A DNA stretch of 64,000 nt from Roseomonas nitratireducens (GCF_017813355.1 NZ_JAGIYZ010000001.1:463420-527419), one strand, 5' to 3'; positions 16,306-25,658 are shown, counted from the stretch's first letter. Notes: a model not told the origin generated them from the letters alone. A program made the numbers and translations.

Positions 16306-17097
16306 ATGGAACGCGCCTTTCTCGAGATCAGTCGCGTCGTCGTCCGCTTCAATCCCGGCGCGCCGCCGGTGCTGAACGGCATCGACCTGAGGGTGAAGCA
16401 GGGGGACTACGTCGCCGTCATCGGCCATTCGGGCTGCGGCAAGTCCACCCTGCTCAACGTCGTCGCCGGGCTGCTGCCCGCGACGCTGGGCGGCGTGGTG
16501 CTGGAAGGGACCGAGGTGACCGAGCCTGGCCCCGACCGTGCCGTGGTGTTCCAGAACCATTCCCTGCTGCCCTGGCTGACCGTCTACGAGAATGTCCGCC
16601 TCGCGGTCGACCGCACCGTCGGCCGGTCCATGTCGCGCGCCGAGCGCGACGCCTGGACGCGGGAGAACCTGGCGCTGGTGCGCATGGCCGACCACGCGCA
16701 GAAGCGCCCGCACGAGATCTCGGGCGGGATGAAGCAGCGCGTCGGCATCGCCCGCGCGCTGGCGATGCGCCCCAAGGTGCTGCTGCTGGACGAGCCCTTC
16801 GGCGCGCTGGACGCGCTGACGCGCGCCCATCTGCAGGACCAGGTGATGGACATCCACGCCCGGCTGGGGACAACCGTCATGATGATCACGCACGACGTGG
16901 ACGAGGCGGTGCTGCTGTCCGACCGCATCGTGATGATGACGAACGGCCCGAACGCGACGATCGGGGAGGTGCTGGAGGTGGATCTGCCACGCCCGCGCGA
17001 CCGGCTCGCGCTCGCCTCCGATCCGCGCTTCCTCGCCGCGCGCGAATCGGTGCTGCGCTTCCTGCACGAACGCCACGCCCTGCCGGCCGTCGCCTGA
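16306..17097 (+). CDS. nrtC: Nitrate ABC transporter ATP-binding protein
   Basis: 263-residue ATPase of the NrtD/SsuB/TauB class: Walker A GHSGCGKST (40-48), Q-loop in VVFQNHSLLPWLTVYENV, signature EISGGMKQRVGIARALA, Walker B VLLLDEPFGALDALTR and H-loop MMITHDVDEAVLLSDR. It lacks the C-terminal NrtA-like domain found in cyanobacterial NrtC, so it corresponds to the short NrtD form. ATG at 16306, 11 bases after nrtB. Confidence 0.92.
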   Translation: MERAFLEISRVVVRFNPGAPPVLNGIDLRVKQGDYVAVIGHSGCGKSTLLNVVAGLLPATLGGVVLEGTEVTEPGPDRAVVFQNHSLLPWLTVYENVRLAVDRTVGRSMSRAERDAWTRENLALVRMADHAQKRPHEISGGMKQRVGIARALAMRPKVLLLDEPFGALDALTRAHLQDQVMDIHARLGTTVMMITHDVDEAVLLSDRIVMMTNGPNATIGEVLEVDLPRPRDRLALASDPRFLAARESVLRFLHERHALPAVA

Positions 17098-17099
17098 CC

Positions 17100-18293
17100 A
17101 TGCGCGTGCTGGTGATCGGCGCGGGGCCGGCGGGGACGCGCTGCGCGGAGCGTCTGGCCGGGCGCGGCGCCCGGGTCGCGCTGGCGGGCGCGGAGCCCGC
17201 GCTGCCCTACGACCGCATCGCGCTTGGCCGGCTGCTGGCGGGCGACGCGGAGGTGCCGGCGCTGATCACGCATGACGCGGCGCGGTTGCGCGGCCTGGGC
17301 ATCCGCTACCTGCCGGCGACGCGCGTCGCAGCACTCGACCGCGCGGCGGGCACGGCGCGGACGGCGCGGGGCGAGGCGCTGGACTGGGACCGCGTGGTGC
17401 TCGCCACGGGCTCCGATGCCGTGCGCCTGCCGCTGCCGGGGGCGGCGCTGCCGGGCGTGTTCCTCTATCGCAGCATGGCCGATGTGCAGGCGATCCGCCG
17501 CGCGGCGGCGGGCGGGGCGCGGGCGGTGGTGATCGGCGGCGGGCTGCTCGGGCTCGAAGCCGCGGCCGCGCTGTCGGTCGCCGGCGCGCGCGTGACGGTG
17601 GTCCATGCGCTGGGCTGGCCGATGGAACGCCAGCTGGACCCGGCGGCGGGCGCGCTGCTGGCGCGCCAGCTGGGCGCGACGCGGCGGCTGCGCTTCGTCA
17701 TGCCCGCGGTGACCGAGGCGATCGAAGGCGACGGGCGCGTCGAGGCGCTGCGCCTGGCCGACGGCACGCGCATCGCGTGCAGCCTGGTCGTCATGGCCGT
17801 CGGCATCCGCCCGTCCGTCGCGCTGGCGCGGGAAAGCGGGCTCGAGGTGAAGCGCGGCATCGTCGTGGACGACGCGATGCGCAGCAGCGACCCGCGCATC
17901 CTGGCCATCGGCGAATGCGCCGAGCATCGCGGCCAGGTCTGCGGGCTGGTCGCGCCCGCGCTCGCCATGGCCGAAGCGGCGGCGATGACGCTGGCCGGCG
18001 AATCCGTCGCCTACGCCCCGCGGCCGGATGCGGCTGCGCTGAAGGTTTCCGGCATCGCGGTGTGGTCGGCGGGGGAGGTGGCACCCGCCGATGCGGAAGC
18101 CGTGACGCTGTCGGACGAGGAAGCGGGCGTCTATCGCCGGCTCTGGCTGCGCGGCGGGCGGCTGGTGGGCGCGGTGCTGTACGGCGACACCGCCGATGCG
18201 GGCTTCTACCTCGACCTGATCACCGGCGGGCGGCCGGTGGCACCCTTCCGTGCGCGCCTGGCCTTCGGCGCCGCCCATGCGGAGGCCGCGTGA
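17100..18293 (+). CDS. NirB-like FAD/NAD(P)H oxidoreductase
   Basis: 397-residue flavoprotein with an N-terminal FAD Rossmann motif VIGAGPAGTRCAERLAGRGA (5-24), an internal NAD(P)H motif VVIGGGLLGLEAAAALSVAG (about 142-161), and the second FAD contact ILAIGECAEHRG. This is the layout of the N-terminal half of NirB or of NasC-type electron-transfer subunits; the BFD-type iron-sulfur domain that follows in NirB is absent here and is instead found at the end of NasA. It probably passes NAD(P)H electrons to NasA. Two bases after nrtC. Confidence 0.85.
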   Translation: MRVLVIGAGPAGTRCAERLAGRGARVALAGAEPALPYDRIALGRLLAGDAEVPALITHDAARLRGLGIRYLPATRVAALDRAAGTARTARGEALDWDRVVLATGSDAVRLPLPGAALPGVFLYRSMADVQAIRRAAAGGARAVVIGGGLLGLEAAAALSVAGARVTVVHALGWPMERQLDPAAGALLARQLGATRRLRFVMPAVTEAIEGDGRVEALRLADGTRIACSLVVMAVGIRPSVALARESGLEVKRGIVVDDAMRSSDPRILAIGECAEHRGQVCGLVAPALAMAEAAAMTLAGESVAYAPRPDAAALKVSGIAVWSAGEVAPADAEAVTLSDEEAGVYRRLWLRGGRLVGAVLYGDTADAGFYLDLITGGRPVAPFRARLAFGAAHAEAA

Positions 18294-20014
18294 TGACCGA
18301 TACCGGCTTCAGCGGCGAGCAGCAGGAATACCTCAAGGGCTTCATGGCCGGCGTCGAGGCGCGGCGCGGCACGCTGCTGCCCGGCGGCGGGGAGGGCGGC
18401 GCGCCGCCCGACGCGCTGCGCGCCGCGCAGGACGCGACGATCGCGCGCGGCGGCAAGCTCGTGCCGCAGGAAGACGCGAAGCGGGAGAAGCATCCGCTCG
18501 ACCGCTGGGAGGAGATGGCCGCGCGCGCGGCGTCCGGCGCCTTCCCCAAGCCGATCGACGATTTCATCGGCCGCTACCACGGGCTGTTCTTCGTCGGGCC
18601 CGCGCAGGACGCCTTCATGTGCCGGCTGCGCATCCCGGGCGGGATCCTGTCCGCGCACCAGCTGGACGGCATCGCGGAGATCGCGCGCGACTGCGCCGGC
18701 CCCTATGCCGACGTGACCACGCGCGCCAACCTGCAGCTGCGCGAGATCCCGGCCGCCCGCGGCATCGAGGTCGTCGCGCGGCTGGCCGAGCTCGGCATCA
18801 TCCCGAAGGGCACCGGGGCGGACAATATCCGCAACATCACCGCGAGCCCGACGGCCGGGATCGACCCCCAGGAACTGGTCGACACGCGCCCGCTGGTCCG
18901 CGCGCTGCACCACCACATCCTCAACACCCGCGACCTGTTCGCCCTGCCGCGCAAGTTCAACATCTCGGTCTGCGGCGGCGGCGCGGTGGAGGTGCTGGAG
19001 GAGACGAACGACATCAGCCTGCGCGCCGTCGAGACGCCGTCCGGGCTGCGCTACCGCCTCACCCTCGGCGGCATCACCGGCCACCGGGATTTCGCGCGTC
19101 CCACCGGCATCGTGGTGAAGCCGGAGGAGGCGGTGCGCGTCTGCGACGCCATCCTGCGCGTCTTCATCGCCGAGGGCGACCGGACGGACCGCAAGAAGGC
19201 GCGGCTGAAATACGTGCTGGACCGGCTGGGGATGGAAGGCTTCGTCGGCCTCGTCGAACAGCGCCTGGGCGCCGCGCTGGAACGCGTCGCGGAAGCGGAT
19301 CTTCGCCACGCGCCGCCGCCGGCCAAGCACGGGCATCTCGGCATCCATGCGCAGAAGCAGGCGGGGCTGAACTATATCGGCGTGGTCACGCCGGTCGGGC
19401 GGCTCACCCTGCCGCAGCTGCACGGCATCGCCGATGCCGCGCGGCGCTTCGGCAGCGGCACCATCCGGCTGACCGTCTGGCAGAACCTGATCCTCAGCGA
19501 CATCCCCGACGCCGCCCTTTCCGCCGCCTGCGACGCCATCGCGGCGCTGGCGCTGGGCTGGCAGGCCTCCAACATCCGCGGCGGGCTCGTCGCCTGCACC
19601 GGCAATGCCGGGTGCAAGTTCGCCGCGAGCAACACCAAGCGGCACGCGGCGGAACTCGCCGCCTTCCTCGAGGCGCGCATCGCGGTCGATGCGCCGATCA
19701 ACATCCACCTGACCGGCTGCCACCATTCCTGCGCGCAGCACTACATCGCCGATATCGGCCTGCTCGGCGCGAAGGTCGAGCGCGGCGAGGACCTCGTCGA
19801 GGGCTACGACCTGCATGTCGGCGGCGGTTCGGGGCCGGAGCAGAAGATCGGCCGGATGATCCTGCCCAAGGTCGCCGCCGACGCGCTCGGTCCGGCCGTG
19901 CTGGCGCTGCTGGGTGCCTGGATGCGCGACCGCGCGCCGGGCGAGACCTTCCAGTCCTTCACCGCCCGCCATGACGACGCGGCCCTCGCCGCGCTGGCGC
20001 GGGAGGCCGCATGA
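18293..20014 (+). CDS. nirA: Siroheme nitrite reductase (NirA-type hemoprotein)
   Basis: 573 residues, nitrite/sulfite reductase family, reducing nitrite to ammonium with siroheme and a 4Fe-4S cluster. The cluster and siroheme ligands are C435, C441 (ACTGNAGCKFAASNTKRHA) and C476, C480 (TGCHHSCAQHYIADIG). N-terminal ferredoxin-fold domain shows DVTTRANLQLREI and the substrate-arginine stretch RNITASPTAGIDPQEL. An N-terminal motif FSGEQQEYLKGFMAG resembles the one in the following flavoprotein. Operon context with nitrate genes favours nitrite over sulfite. Its ATG overlaps the previous stop. Confidence 0.9.
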   Translation: MTDTGFSGEQQEYLKGFMAGVEARRGTLLPGGGEGGAPPDALRAAQDATIARGGKLVPQEDAKREKHPLDRWEEMAARAASGAFPKPIDDFIGRYHGLFFVGPAQDAFMCRLRIPGGILSAHQLDGIAEIARDCAGPYADVTTRANLQLREIPAARGIEVVARLAELGIIPKGTGADNIRNITASPTAGIDPQELVDTRPLVRALHHHILNTRDLFALPRKFNISVCGGGAVEVLEETNDISLRAVETPSGLRYRLTLGGITGHRDFARPTGIVVKPEEAVRVCDAILRVFIAEGDRTDRKKARLKYVLDRLGMEGFVGLVEQRLGAALERVAEADLRHAPPPAKHGHLGIHAQKQAGLNYIGVVTPVGRLTLPQLHGIADAARRFGSGTIRLTVWQNLILSDIPDAALSAACDAIAALALGWQASNIRGGLVACTGNAGCKFAASNTKRHAAELAAFLEARIAVDAPINIHLTGCHHSCAQHYIADIGLLGAKVERGEDLVEGYDLHVGGGSGPEQKIGRMILPKVAADALGPAVLALLGAWMRDRAPGETFQSFTARHDDAALAALAREAA

Positions 20015-21549
20015 ACGCCATCCTCCCCCCCGGCCTGCCGGCCGCGCCCGTGCCGCTGATCCCCGACAGCGCGCCCTTCACCCCGGCGCAGCGCGCCTGG
20101 CTGAACGGCTTCCTCGCCGGGCTCTATGGCGGCGCGGCGGCGGTGGCGGCGAATGCCTCCCCCGGCGCCGCGCCCGCGCCGGCCGAGGAGTTCCCCTGGC
20201 ACGATCCGGCTCTGGAGCTCGAGGACCGGCTGAAGCTCGCCGAGGGCCGGCCGCTCAACCGCCGCCTGATGGCCGCCATGGCGCAGCTCGATTGCGGGCA
20301 GTGCGGCTACCTGTGCCAGACCTATGCCGAGGCGCTGGCGAGCGGTGCCGAGACCTCCGCCGCGCTCTGCGTGCCGGGTGCGAAGGCGACGCAGAAGGCG
20401 CTGAAGGCGCTGCTGGCCGAAGCCCCCGCCGCTGTGCCGAAGCCCGCCGCCGCCCCGGTGCCCGCCGCGGCCGCCGGACGCCCGGTGCGCGTCGTCGCCG
20501 CCCATCGCCTGACCGGCGAGTGCTCGGCCAAGGATGTGCGGCATGTCGTGATCGACCTGGCGGACAGCGGCCTGGCCTACGAGCCGGGCGACAGCCTGTC
20601 CGTCGCCGCGCCGAACGACCCCGCGCTGGTCGAGGCCGTGCTCGCCGCCCTCGGTGCCGCCGATGACGCGGCGCTGCGCGAGGAATTGCTGCACCGGCGT
20701 GACATCGCCCGGCCGCTCGACCGCACGCTCGACCTGCTGGCGGGCGCGGCGCGGCACGCCCCGCACGCCGCCGCGCTGCGCGCGCTGGCCGATGGCGATG
20801 ACGGCGCGGAACCGGCGGATGCCGACCTGCTCGACCTGCTCGCGGCCTTCCCCTCGGCGCGGCCGCCGGTCGCGGACCTGATCGCCTCGCTGCCCGTGCT
20901 GAAGCCGCGGCTGTATTCCATCGCTTCCTCGCCGCTCGCCTGCCCGGGGCGCGTGGAACTCTGCGTCGGCGTGGTGCGGGCGGACCGGCGCGGGCGGCTG
21001 CGGGATGGCGTCGCCTCCTGCCACCTCGCCTTCCGCGCCGACGCCGCGACGCCGCTGCAGGCGCATGTGCAGACGAGCCATTTCCGCCTGCCCGCCGATG
21101 CCGCGACGCCGGTCATCATGGTCGGGCCGGGCACCGGCATCGCGCCCTTCCGCGCCTTCCTCCAGCACCGGGAGGCGATCGGCGCGAAGGGCCGCGCCTG
21201 GCTGTTCTTCGGCGACCAGCGAAGCGCGACGGACTTCCTGTTCGGCGAGGAGATCGCGGCCTGGAAGGCGAAGGGCGTGCTGACGCAGCTCTCGCTCGCC
21301 TGGAGCCGCGACGGGCGCGACAAGGTCTATGTCCAGCACCGCATGACGGAAGCCGCGACCGACCTGTGGCGCTGGCTGCAGGACGGCGCGCATGTCTATG
21401 TCTGCGGGGACGCGTCCCGCATGGCCAAGGACGTGGACGCGGCGCTGCGCGGCATCGCGCGATCCGAAGGCGGGATGAACGCCGACCAGGCGCGGGACTG
21501 GATCGTCGCGCTGGCCCGCCAGGGCCGCTACCAGCGGGATGTCTATTGA
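20011..21549 (+). CDS. CysJ-like FAD reductase with a 4Fe-4S domain in place of flavodoxin
   Basis: 512 residues. Residues 23-40 (FTPAQRAWLNGFLAGLYG) match the N-terminal oligomerisation motif of CysJ. Where CysJ has an FMN flavodoxin domain, this protein has a compact cysteine motif C95-x2-C98-x3-C102-x17-C120 (DCGQCGYLCQTYAEAL...CVPG), as in 4Fe-4S domains. From 160 on it is a CysJ-type FAD/NADP reductase: RLYSIASSPL (300-309) binds FAD, MVGPGTGIAPFRAFLQ (370-385) and VCGDASRMAKDV bind NADPH, and YQRDVY ends the chain. Predicted flow NADPH-FAD-4Fe4S-NirA. ATGA overlap with nirA supports partnership. A sulfite-reductase role is possible. Confidence 0.85.
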   Translation: MNAILPPGLPAAPVPLIPDSAPFTPAQRAWLNGFLAGLYGGAAAVAANASPGAAPAPAEEFPWHDPALELEDRLKLAEGRPLNRRLMAAMAQLDCGQCGYLCQTYAEALASGAETSAALCVPGAKATQKALKALLAEAPAAVPKPAAAPVPAAAAGRPVRVVAAHRLTGECSAKDVRHVVIDLADSGLAYEPGDSLSVAAPNDPALVEAVLAALGAADDAALREELLHRRDIARPLDRTLDLLAGAARHAPHAAALRALADGDDGAEPADADLLDLLAAFPSARPPVADLIASLPVLKPRLYSIASSPLACPGRVELCVGVVRADRRGRLRDGVASCHLAFRADAATPLQAHVQTSHFRLPADAATPVIMVGPGTGIAPFRAFLQHREAIGAKGRAWLFFGDQRSATDFLFGEEIAAWKAKGVLTQLSLAWSRDGRDKVYVQHRMTEAATDLWRWLQDGAHVYVCGDASRMAKDVDAALRGIARSEGGMNADQARDWIVALARQGRYQRDVY

Positions 21550-24188
21550 TGGATGGCAGCCTCGGCGCGCGCGCCATCCGCAGCACCTGCCCCTACTGCG
21601 GCGTCGGCTGCGGCGTGGTCGCGACGCCGGACGGGCGCGGCGGTGCGACCATCGCCGGCGATGCGGACCATCCGGCCAATCGCGGGCGCCTGTGCAGCAA
21701 GGGCACCGCGCTGGGGGAAACGCTCGGCCTCGAGGACCGGCTGCTGCATCCGGAGGTCGGCGGCAAGCGCGCCACCTGGGACGCCGCGCTGGACGCCGTC
21801 GCCGAAGGCTTTCGCCACGCCCGCGCGCGGCACGGCCCCGACGGCGTCGCGCTGTATGTCTCGGGCCAGTTGCTGACCGAGGACTACTACGCCGCCAACC
21901 GCTTCGCGAAGGGCGTGCTCGGCACCGCCAACATCGACAGCAATTCGCGCCTGTGCATGGCGAGCGCGGTCGCCGCGCACACCCGTGCCTTCGGCGAGGA
22001 TGTCGTCCCCGGGGTCTATGAGGACCTGGAACTGGCCGACACGCTGGTGCTGGTCGGCAGCAACCTCGCCTGGTGCCATCCGGTGCTGTTCCAGCGCGCG
22101 ATGGCGGCGAAGGCGGCGCGCCCCGCGATGCGCATCGTCGTGGTCGATCCGCGCCGCACCGCGACCTGCGAGGGTGCCGACCTGCACCTGCCGCTCGCGC
22201 CCGGCAGCGATGTCGCGCTGTTCGCCGCGCTGCTCGCGCATCTCGCCGATCGCGGCCTTGCCGACCAGGCCTGGCTCGACGCCCATGCGGAAGGTGCGAC
22301 GGAAGCGCTCGCGGCCGCGCGCGCCATCGCGCCGCGCGCGGCCGCGCTCACCGGCCTCGATGCCGGCGTGGTCGCGCGCTTCTGCGAGATGTGGGCGGCA
22401 AGCCCGCGCACCGTCACGCTCTGGAGCCAGGGCGTGAACCAGTCGAGCGCGGGCACCGACAAGGCCAACGCCATCATCAACTGCCACCTGCTGACCGGCC
22501 GCATCGGCGTGCCCGGCGCTGGCCCCTTCAGCGTCACCGGCCAGCCCAACGCGATGGGGGGGCGGGAGACCGGCGCGCTGGCCACCATGCTCGCGGGCCA
22601 TCTGCGCTTCGACGTGCCGGAGGAACACGCGGCCCTCGCCCGCTTCTGGCAGGCGCCGGCGCTGCCGACGAAGCCTGGGCTCAAGGCGACGCAATTGTTC
22701 GCGGCCCTCGGGGCGGGGCGGATCGGCGCGCTCTGGGTGATGGCGACGAACCCCGCCGTGTCGCTGCCCGATGGCGACGCGGTGCGCGACGCGCTGGCGC
22801 GCGCGCCCTTCCTCGTCGTCTCGGAGGTCACGCGCCGCTCCGACAGCGCCGCCTTCGCCCATGTGCGCCTGCCCGCCCTCGCCTGGGGGGAGAAGGACGG
22901 CACGGTGACGAACAGCGAGCGCGTCATCAGCCGCCAGCGCGCCTTCCTTCCGCCGCCGGGGGAAGCACGGCCGGAATGGTGGATCATCGGCCAGGTCGCG
23001 CGGCGGCTCGGCGCGCCGGGCTTCGCCTGGGACGGGCCGGCCGCGGTGTTCCGGGAACATGCGGCGGTGACGGGCCTCGCGCGCCCTGCCGCGCGCGCCT
23101 TCGACATCTCGGGCCTCGCCGGCATGTCCGATGCCGACTACGCGGCGCTGCCGCCGACGCGCTGGCCTGTGCCGGCTGCCGGCACCGCGCCCACGCGCTT
23201 CTTCGCCGCCGGCGGCACGCTCGCCCCCCGCGCGCGGCTGGTGCCCACGCCCTTCCGCGCGCCGGTCGAGGATGTCTCCGCGGAGTACCCGCTGCGGCTG
23301 CTGACCGGGCGGCTGCGCGACCAGTGGCACATGATGACGCGCACCGGCACCGTGCCGCGCCTGATGGCGCACAGCCCGGAACCGGTCCTGACGCTGCACC
23401 CCGGGGATGCGGGCGGGCTCGAGGCCGGCGCGCTGGTCGAGGCGACCTCCGCGCGCGGCCGCGCGGTTTTCCGCCTCGCGCTCGATGACGCGCAGCGGCG
23501 CGGCACCGCCTTCGCGCCGATGCACTGGACGGCGCAGCTCGCCCCCGCCGCGCGCGTGAACGCGCTGGTCGCGCCGCATGCCGACCCGGTCAGCTTCCAG
23601 CCGGAACTGAAGAACGCGGCGATCCGCATCGCGCCCTTCGAAGCCGCCTGGCACGCCTTCCTGCTCGCGCCCCGTCGCCTGCCGGCGGACATCGCGCCCT
23701 TCTGCGCGGCGATCCCGCTCGAAGGCGGCGCCTGGCGGCACGAACTCGCGGGGAACGACGCGCCGGACGCGGCCTTCGCGCGGCTGCGCGGCCTGGTCGC
23801 GGCGGACGGCGCCGCCTGGCAGGTGATGGAGGATCCCGCGATCGGCCTGCATCGCGCCGCGGCGCTGCGGGATGGCAGGCTGGCGGGCGCGGTGCTGCTC
23901 GGCCCGGATGCCGCCCTGCCGCCGCGCGCCTGGCTCGCCGCGCTGATGGCGGGCGAGGGGCCGCTCGCGCCGGGCGAACGCGCCGCGCTGCTCGCCGGCC
24001 GCCAGCCGGGCGGGCCGCCGCCGTCCCCGCTGGTCTGCGCCTGCCATGGCGTGACGGCGGCGACGATCCTCGGCTGCGGCGCGCGCGACGTGGCCGGCGC
24101 GGGGGAGGCGACGCGCGCGGGCACCGGCTGCGGTTCCTGCCGGCCGGAGATCGCGACGCTGCTCGCCCGCCTGCCGGAGGATGCGTGA
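21549..24188 (+). CDS. nasA: Assimilatory nitrate reductase catalytic subunit
   Basis: 879-residue molybdoenzyme reducing nitrate to nitrite in the cytoplasm. N-terminal 4Fe-4S ligands C14, C17, C21 and C49 (CPYCGVGC...CSKG), molybdenum-ligand cysteine C136 in DSNSRLCMASAV, MGD-binding segments such as VLVGSNLAWCHPV and TGRIGVPGAGPFSVTGQPNA, and the C-terminal molydopterin-binding domain from about 590 (RLLTGRLRDQWHMMTRTGTV). A BFD-like 2Fe-2S domain closes the protein: C830, C832, C861, C864 (VCACHGVT...TGCGSCRP), as in NasA of Klebsiella type. No signal peptide. ATG overlaps the preceding stop. Confidence 0.94.
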   Translation: MDGSLGARAIRSTCPYCGVGCGVVATPDGRGGATIAGDADHPANRGRLCSKGTALGETLGLEDRLLHPEVGGKRATWDAALDAVAEGFRHARARHGPDGVALYVSGQLLTEDYYAANRFAKGVLGTANIDSNSRLCMASAVAAHTRAFGEDVVPGVYEDLELADTLVLVGSNLAWCHPVLFQRAMAAKAARPAMRIVVVDPRRTATCEGADLHLPLAPGSDVALFAALLAHLADRGLADQAWLDAHAEGATEALAAARAIAPRAAALTGLDAGVVARFCEMWAASPRTVTLWSQGVNQSSAGTDKANAIINCHLLTGRIGVPGAGPFSVTGQPNAMGGRETGALATMLAGHLRFDVPEEHAALARFWQAPALPTKPGLKATQLFAALGAGRIGALWVMATNPAVSLPDGDAVRDALARAPFLVVSEVTRRSDSAAFAHVRLPALAWGEKDGTVTNSERVISRQRAFLPPPGEARPEWWIIGQVARRLGAPGFAWDGPAAVFREHAAVTGLARPAARAFDISGLAGMSDADYAALPPTRWPVPAAGTAPTRFFAAGGTLAPRARLVPTPFRAPVEDVSAEYPLRLLTGRLRDQWHMMTRTGTVPRLMAHSPEPVLTLHPGDAGGLEAGALVEATSARGRAVFRLALDDAQRRGTAFAPMHWTAQLAPAARVNALVAPHADPVSFQPELKNAAIRIAPFEAAWHAFLLAPRRLPADIAPFCAAIPLEGGAWRHELAGNDAPDAAFARLRGLVAADGAAWQVMEDPAIGLHRAAALRDGRLAGAVLLGPDAALPPRAWLAALMAGEGPLAPGERAALLAGRQPGGPPPSPLVCACHGVTAATILGCGARDVAGAGEATRAGTGCGSCRPEIATLLARLPEDA

Positions 24189-25561
24189 TGCGCCACTTCC
24201 CCGCCTTCCTCGACCTTGCCGGCCGCACCGTGCTCCTGGTCGGCGACGGGGAGGCGATCGCACGCAAGGCCGAACCCCTGCGCCGCGCGGGCGCCGTGCT
24301 GCGGCAGGCGCCCCGCTTCGCGCCCGCGCTGCTCGACGGCGTCGCGCTCGCGGTGGGATCCGACGCGCCGGAGGAGGATCTGCGCGCGCTGTCGGCCGAG
24401 GCGCAGCGTCGCGGCATTCCGGTCAACATCGTCGACCGCACGGAGCTCTGCTCCTTCATCACGCCGGCGATCATCGACCGCGACCCGGTGACGATCGCGA
24501 TTTCCACCGGCGGCGCGGCGCCGACGCTCGCGCGCATGGTGCGGCAGAGGATCGAGACGGTGCTGCCGCCGCGCCTCGGCGCGCTGGCCGCGCTGGCCGC
24601 GCGCTTCCAGGCGCTGGTGCGCCGCGCGCTGCCCGATCTGCCGGCGCGGCGCCGCTTCCTCGATGCCGCGCTGGCGGGCAAGCCGGGCGACCTCGCCCTG
24701 GCCGGGCGCGAGGCGGAGGCCGAGGCCGCCTTCGCCGCGGCACTCGGCACGGCGGATGCGCGGCCGGCCGGGCGCGTCTTCCTGGTCGGCGCGGGGCCCG
24801 GCGCAGCCGACCTGCTGACGTTGCGCGCGCTGCGCCTGCTGGGGGAGGCGGATGTCATCGTGCATGACCGCCTCGTCTCCGACGACGTGCTGGACATGGC
24901 GCGGCGCGATGCGGAGCGGATCTTCGTGGGCAAGGCGCGCGCCAATCACTGCCTGCCGCAGGAGGAGATCAACGCGCTGCTGGTCCGCCTGGCGCGGGAG
25001 GGCAAGCGCGTCGTGCGGCTGAAGGGCGGGGATCCCTTCGTCTTCGGCCGCGGCGGTGAGGAAGCCGCCGCCCTCGCCGAGGCCGGCATCGCGCATGAGG
25101 TCGTCCCCGGCATCACGGCCGCGCTCGCCTGCGCGGCGGATGCGGGCATTCCGCTGACGCACCGCGCGGCGGCGCGCGCGCTGACGCTGGTCACCGGCCA
25201 TACGCGGGACGGGCGGCTCGACCTCGATTTCGCGGCGCTGGCGCGGCCCGGTCAGACGCTCGCGGTCTACATGGGCGCGGCGACGCTGCCGGACCTTGTC
25301 GCGGGGCTGGTCGGCGCGGGGCGGGATCCGTCCACGCCCGCCGCGATGGTCGAGGATGGCGGCACCGGCGCTTCCCGGCGGCTGGAGGCGACGCTCGCGA
25401 CCCTGCCGGCGGCGGCGCGTGGCTGGGCCTCGGGCCGGCCGGCGCTGATCCTGGTGGGGGAGGTGGTCGGCCTCGCGCCGGGCGCGGCCGGCGAGGCCGC
25501 GGCGGCGGCCTTGCCCCGCGCGCGGGCCGCCTGGCCGGCGATGGCCGCCGCGCCCGGCTAG
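24188..25561 (+). CDS. cysG: Siroheme synthase (multifunctional)
   Basis: 457 residues with two parts. The N-terminal part (1-150) is the precorrin-2 dehydrogenase/ferrochelatase: VLLVGDGEAIARKAEPL, NIVDRTELCSFITPAIIDR, ISTGGAAPTLARMVRQRIE. The C-terminal part (about 195-435) is uroporphyrinogen-III C-methyltransferase: VFLVGAGPGAADLLTLRALR, VVRLKGGDPFVFGRGGEEAA, VVPGITAALACAADAGIPLTHR. Together they make siroheme from uroporphyrinogen III, the cofactor NirA needs. Its ATG overlaps the nasA stop; last gene of the nitrate operon. Confidence 0.94.
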   Translation: MRHFPAFLDLAGRTVLLVGDGEAIARKAEPLRRAGAVLRQAPRFAPALLDGVALAVGSDAPEEDLRALSAEAQRRGIPVNIVDRTELCSFITPAIIDRDPVTIAISTGGAAPTLARMVRQRIETVLPPRLGALAALAARFQALVRRALPDLPARRRFLDAALAGKPGDLALAGREAEAEAAFAAALGTADARPAGRVFLVGAGPGAADLLTLRALRLLGEADVIVHDRLVSDDVLDMARRDAERIFVGKARANHCLPQEEINALLVRLAREGKRVVRLKGGDPFVFGRGGEEAAALAEAGIAHEVVPGITAALACAADAGIPLTHRAAARALTLVTGHTRDGRLDLDFAALARPGQTLAVYMGAATLPDLVAGLVGAGRDPSTPAAMVEDGGTGASRRLEATLATLPAAARGWASGRPALILVGEVVGLAPGAAGEAAAAALPRARAAWPAMAAAPG

Positions 25562-25609
25562 GGACGTTTCCGTTCGCCGTGGCGCACGGTCACGTCTCTG
25601 GATCATTGT

Positions 25610-25635
25610 CCGTTCGAACGAGCCCGCTCGAACGG
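25610..25635. terminator. Inverted repeat between convergent genes
   Basis: CCGTTCGA (25610-25617) and TCGAACGG (25628-25635) form an 8-bp stem with a 10-base loop between the ends of cysG and the convergent GlcG-like gene. A two-way terminator is the obvious guess, but no U-run is seen on either strand. Confidence 0.4.
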
Positions 25636-25658
25636 ATGATGCCCGGGGGCCGCGCCGG

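Noticed and set aside
20011..21549. Plain annotation as sulfite reductase alpha subunit CysJ
   Set aside because: The flavodoxin domain is absent, a 4Fe-4S cysteine motif takes its place and the gene is embedded in a nitrate operon.
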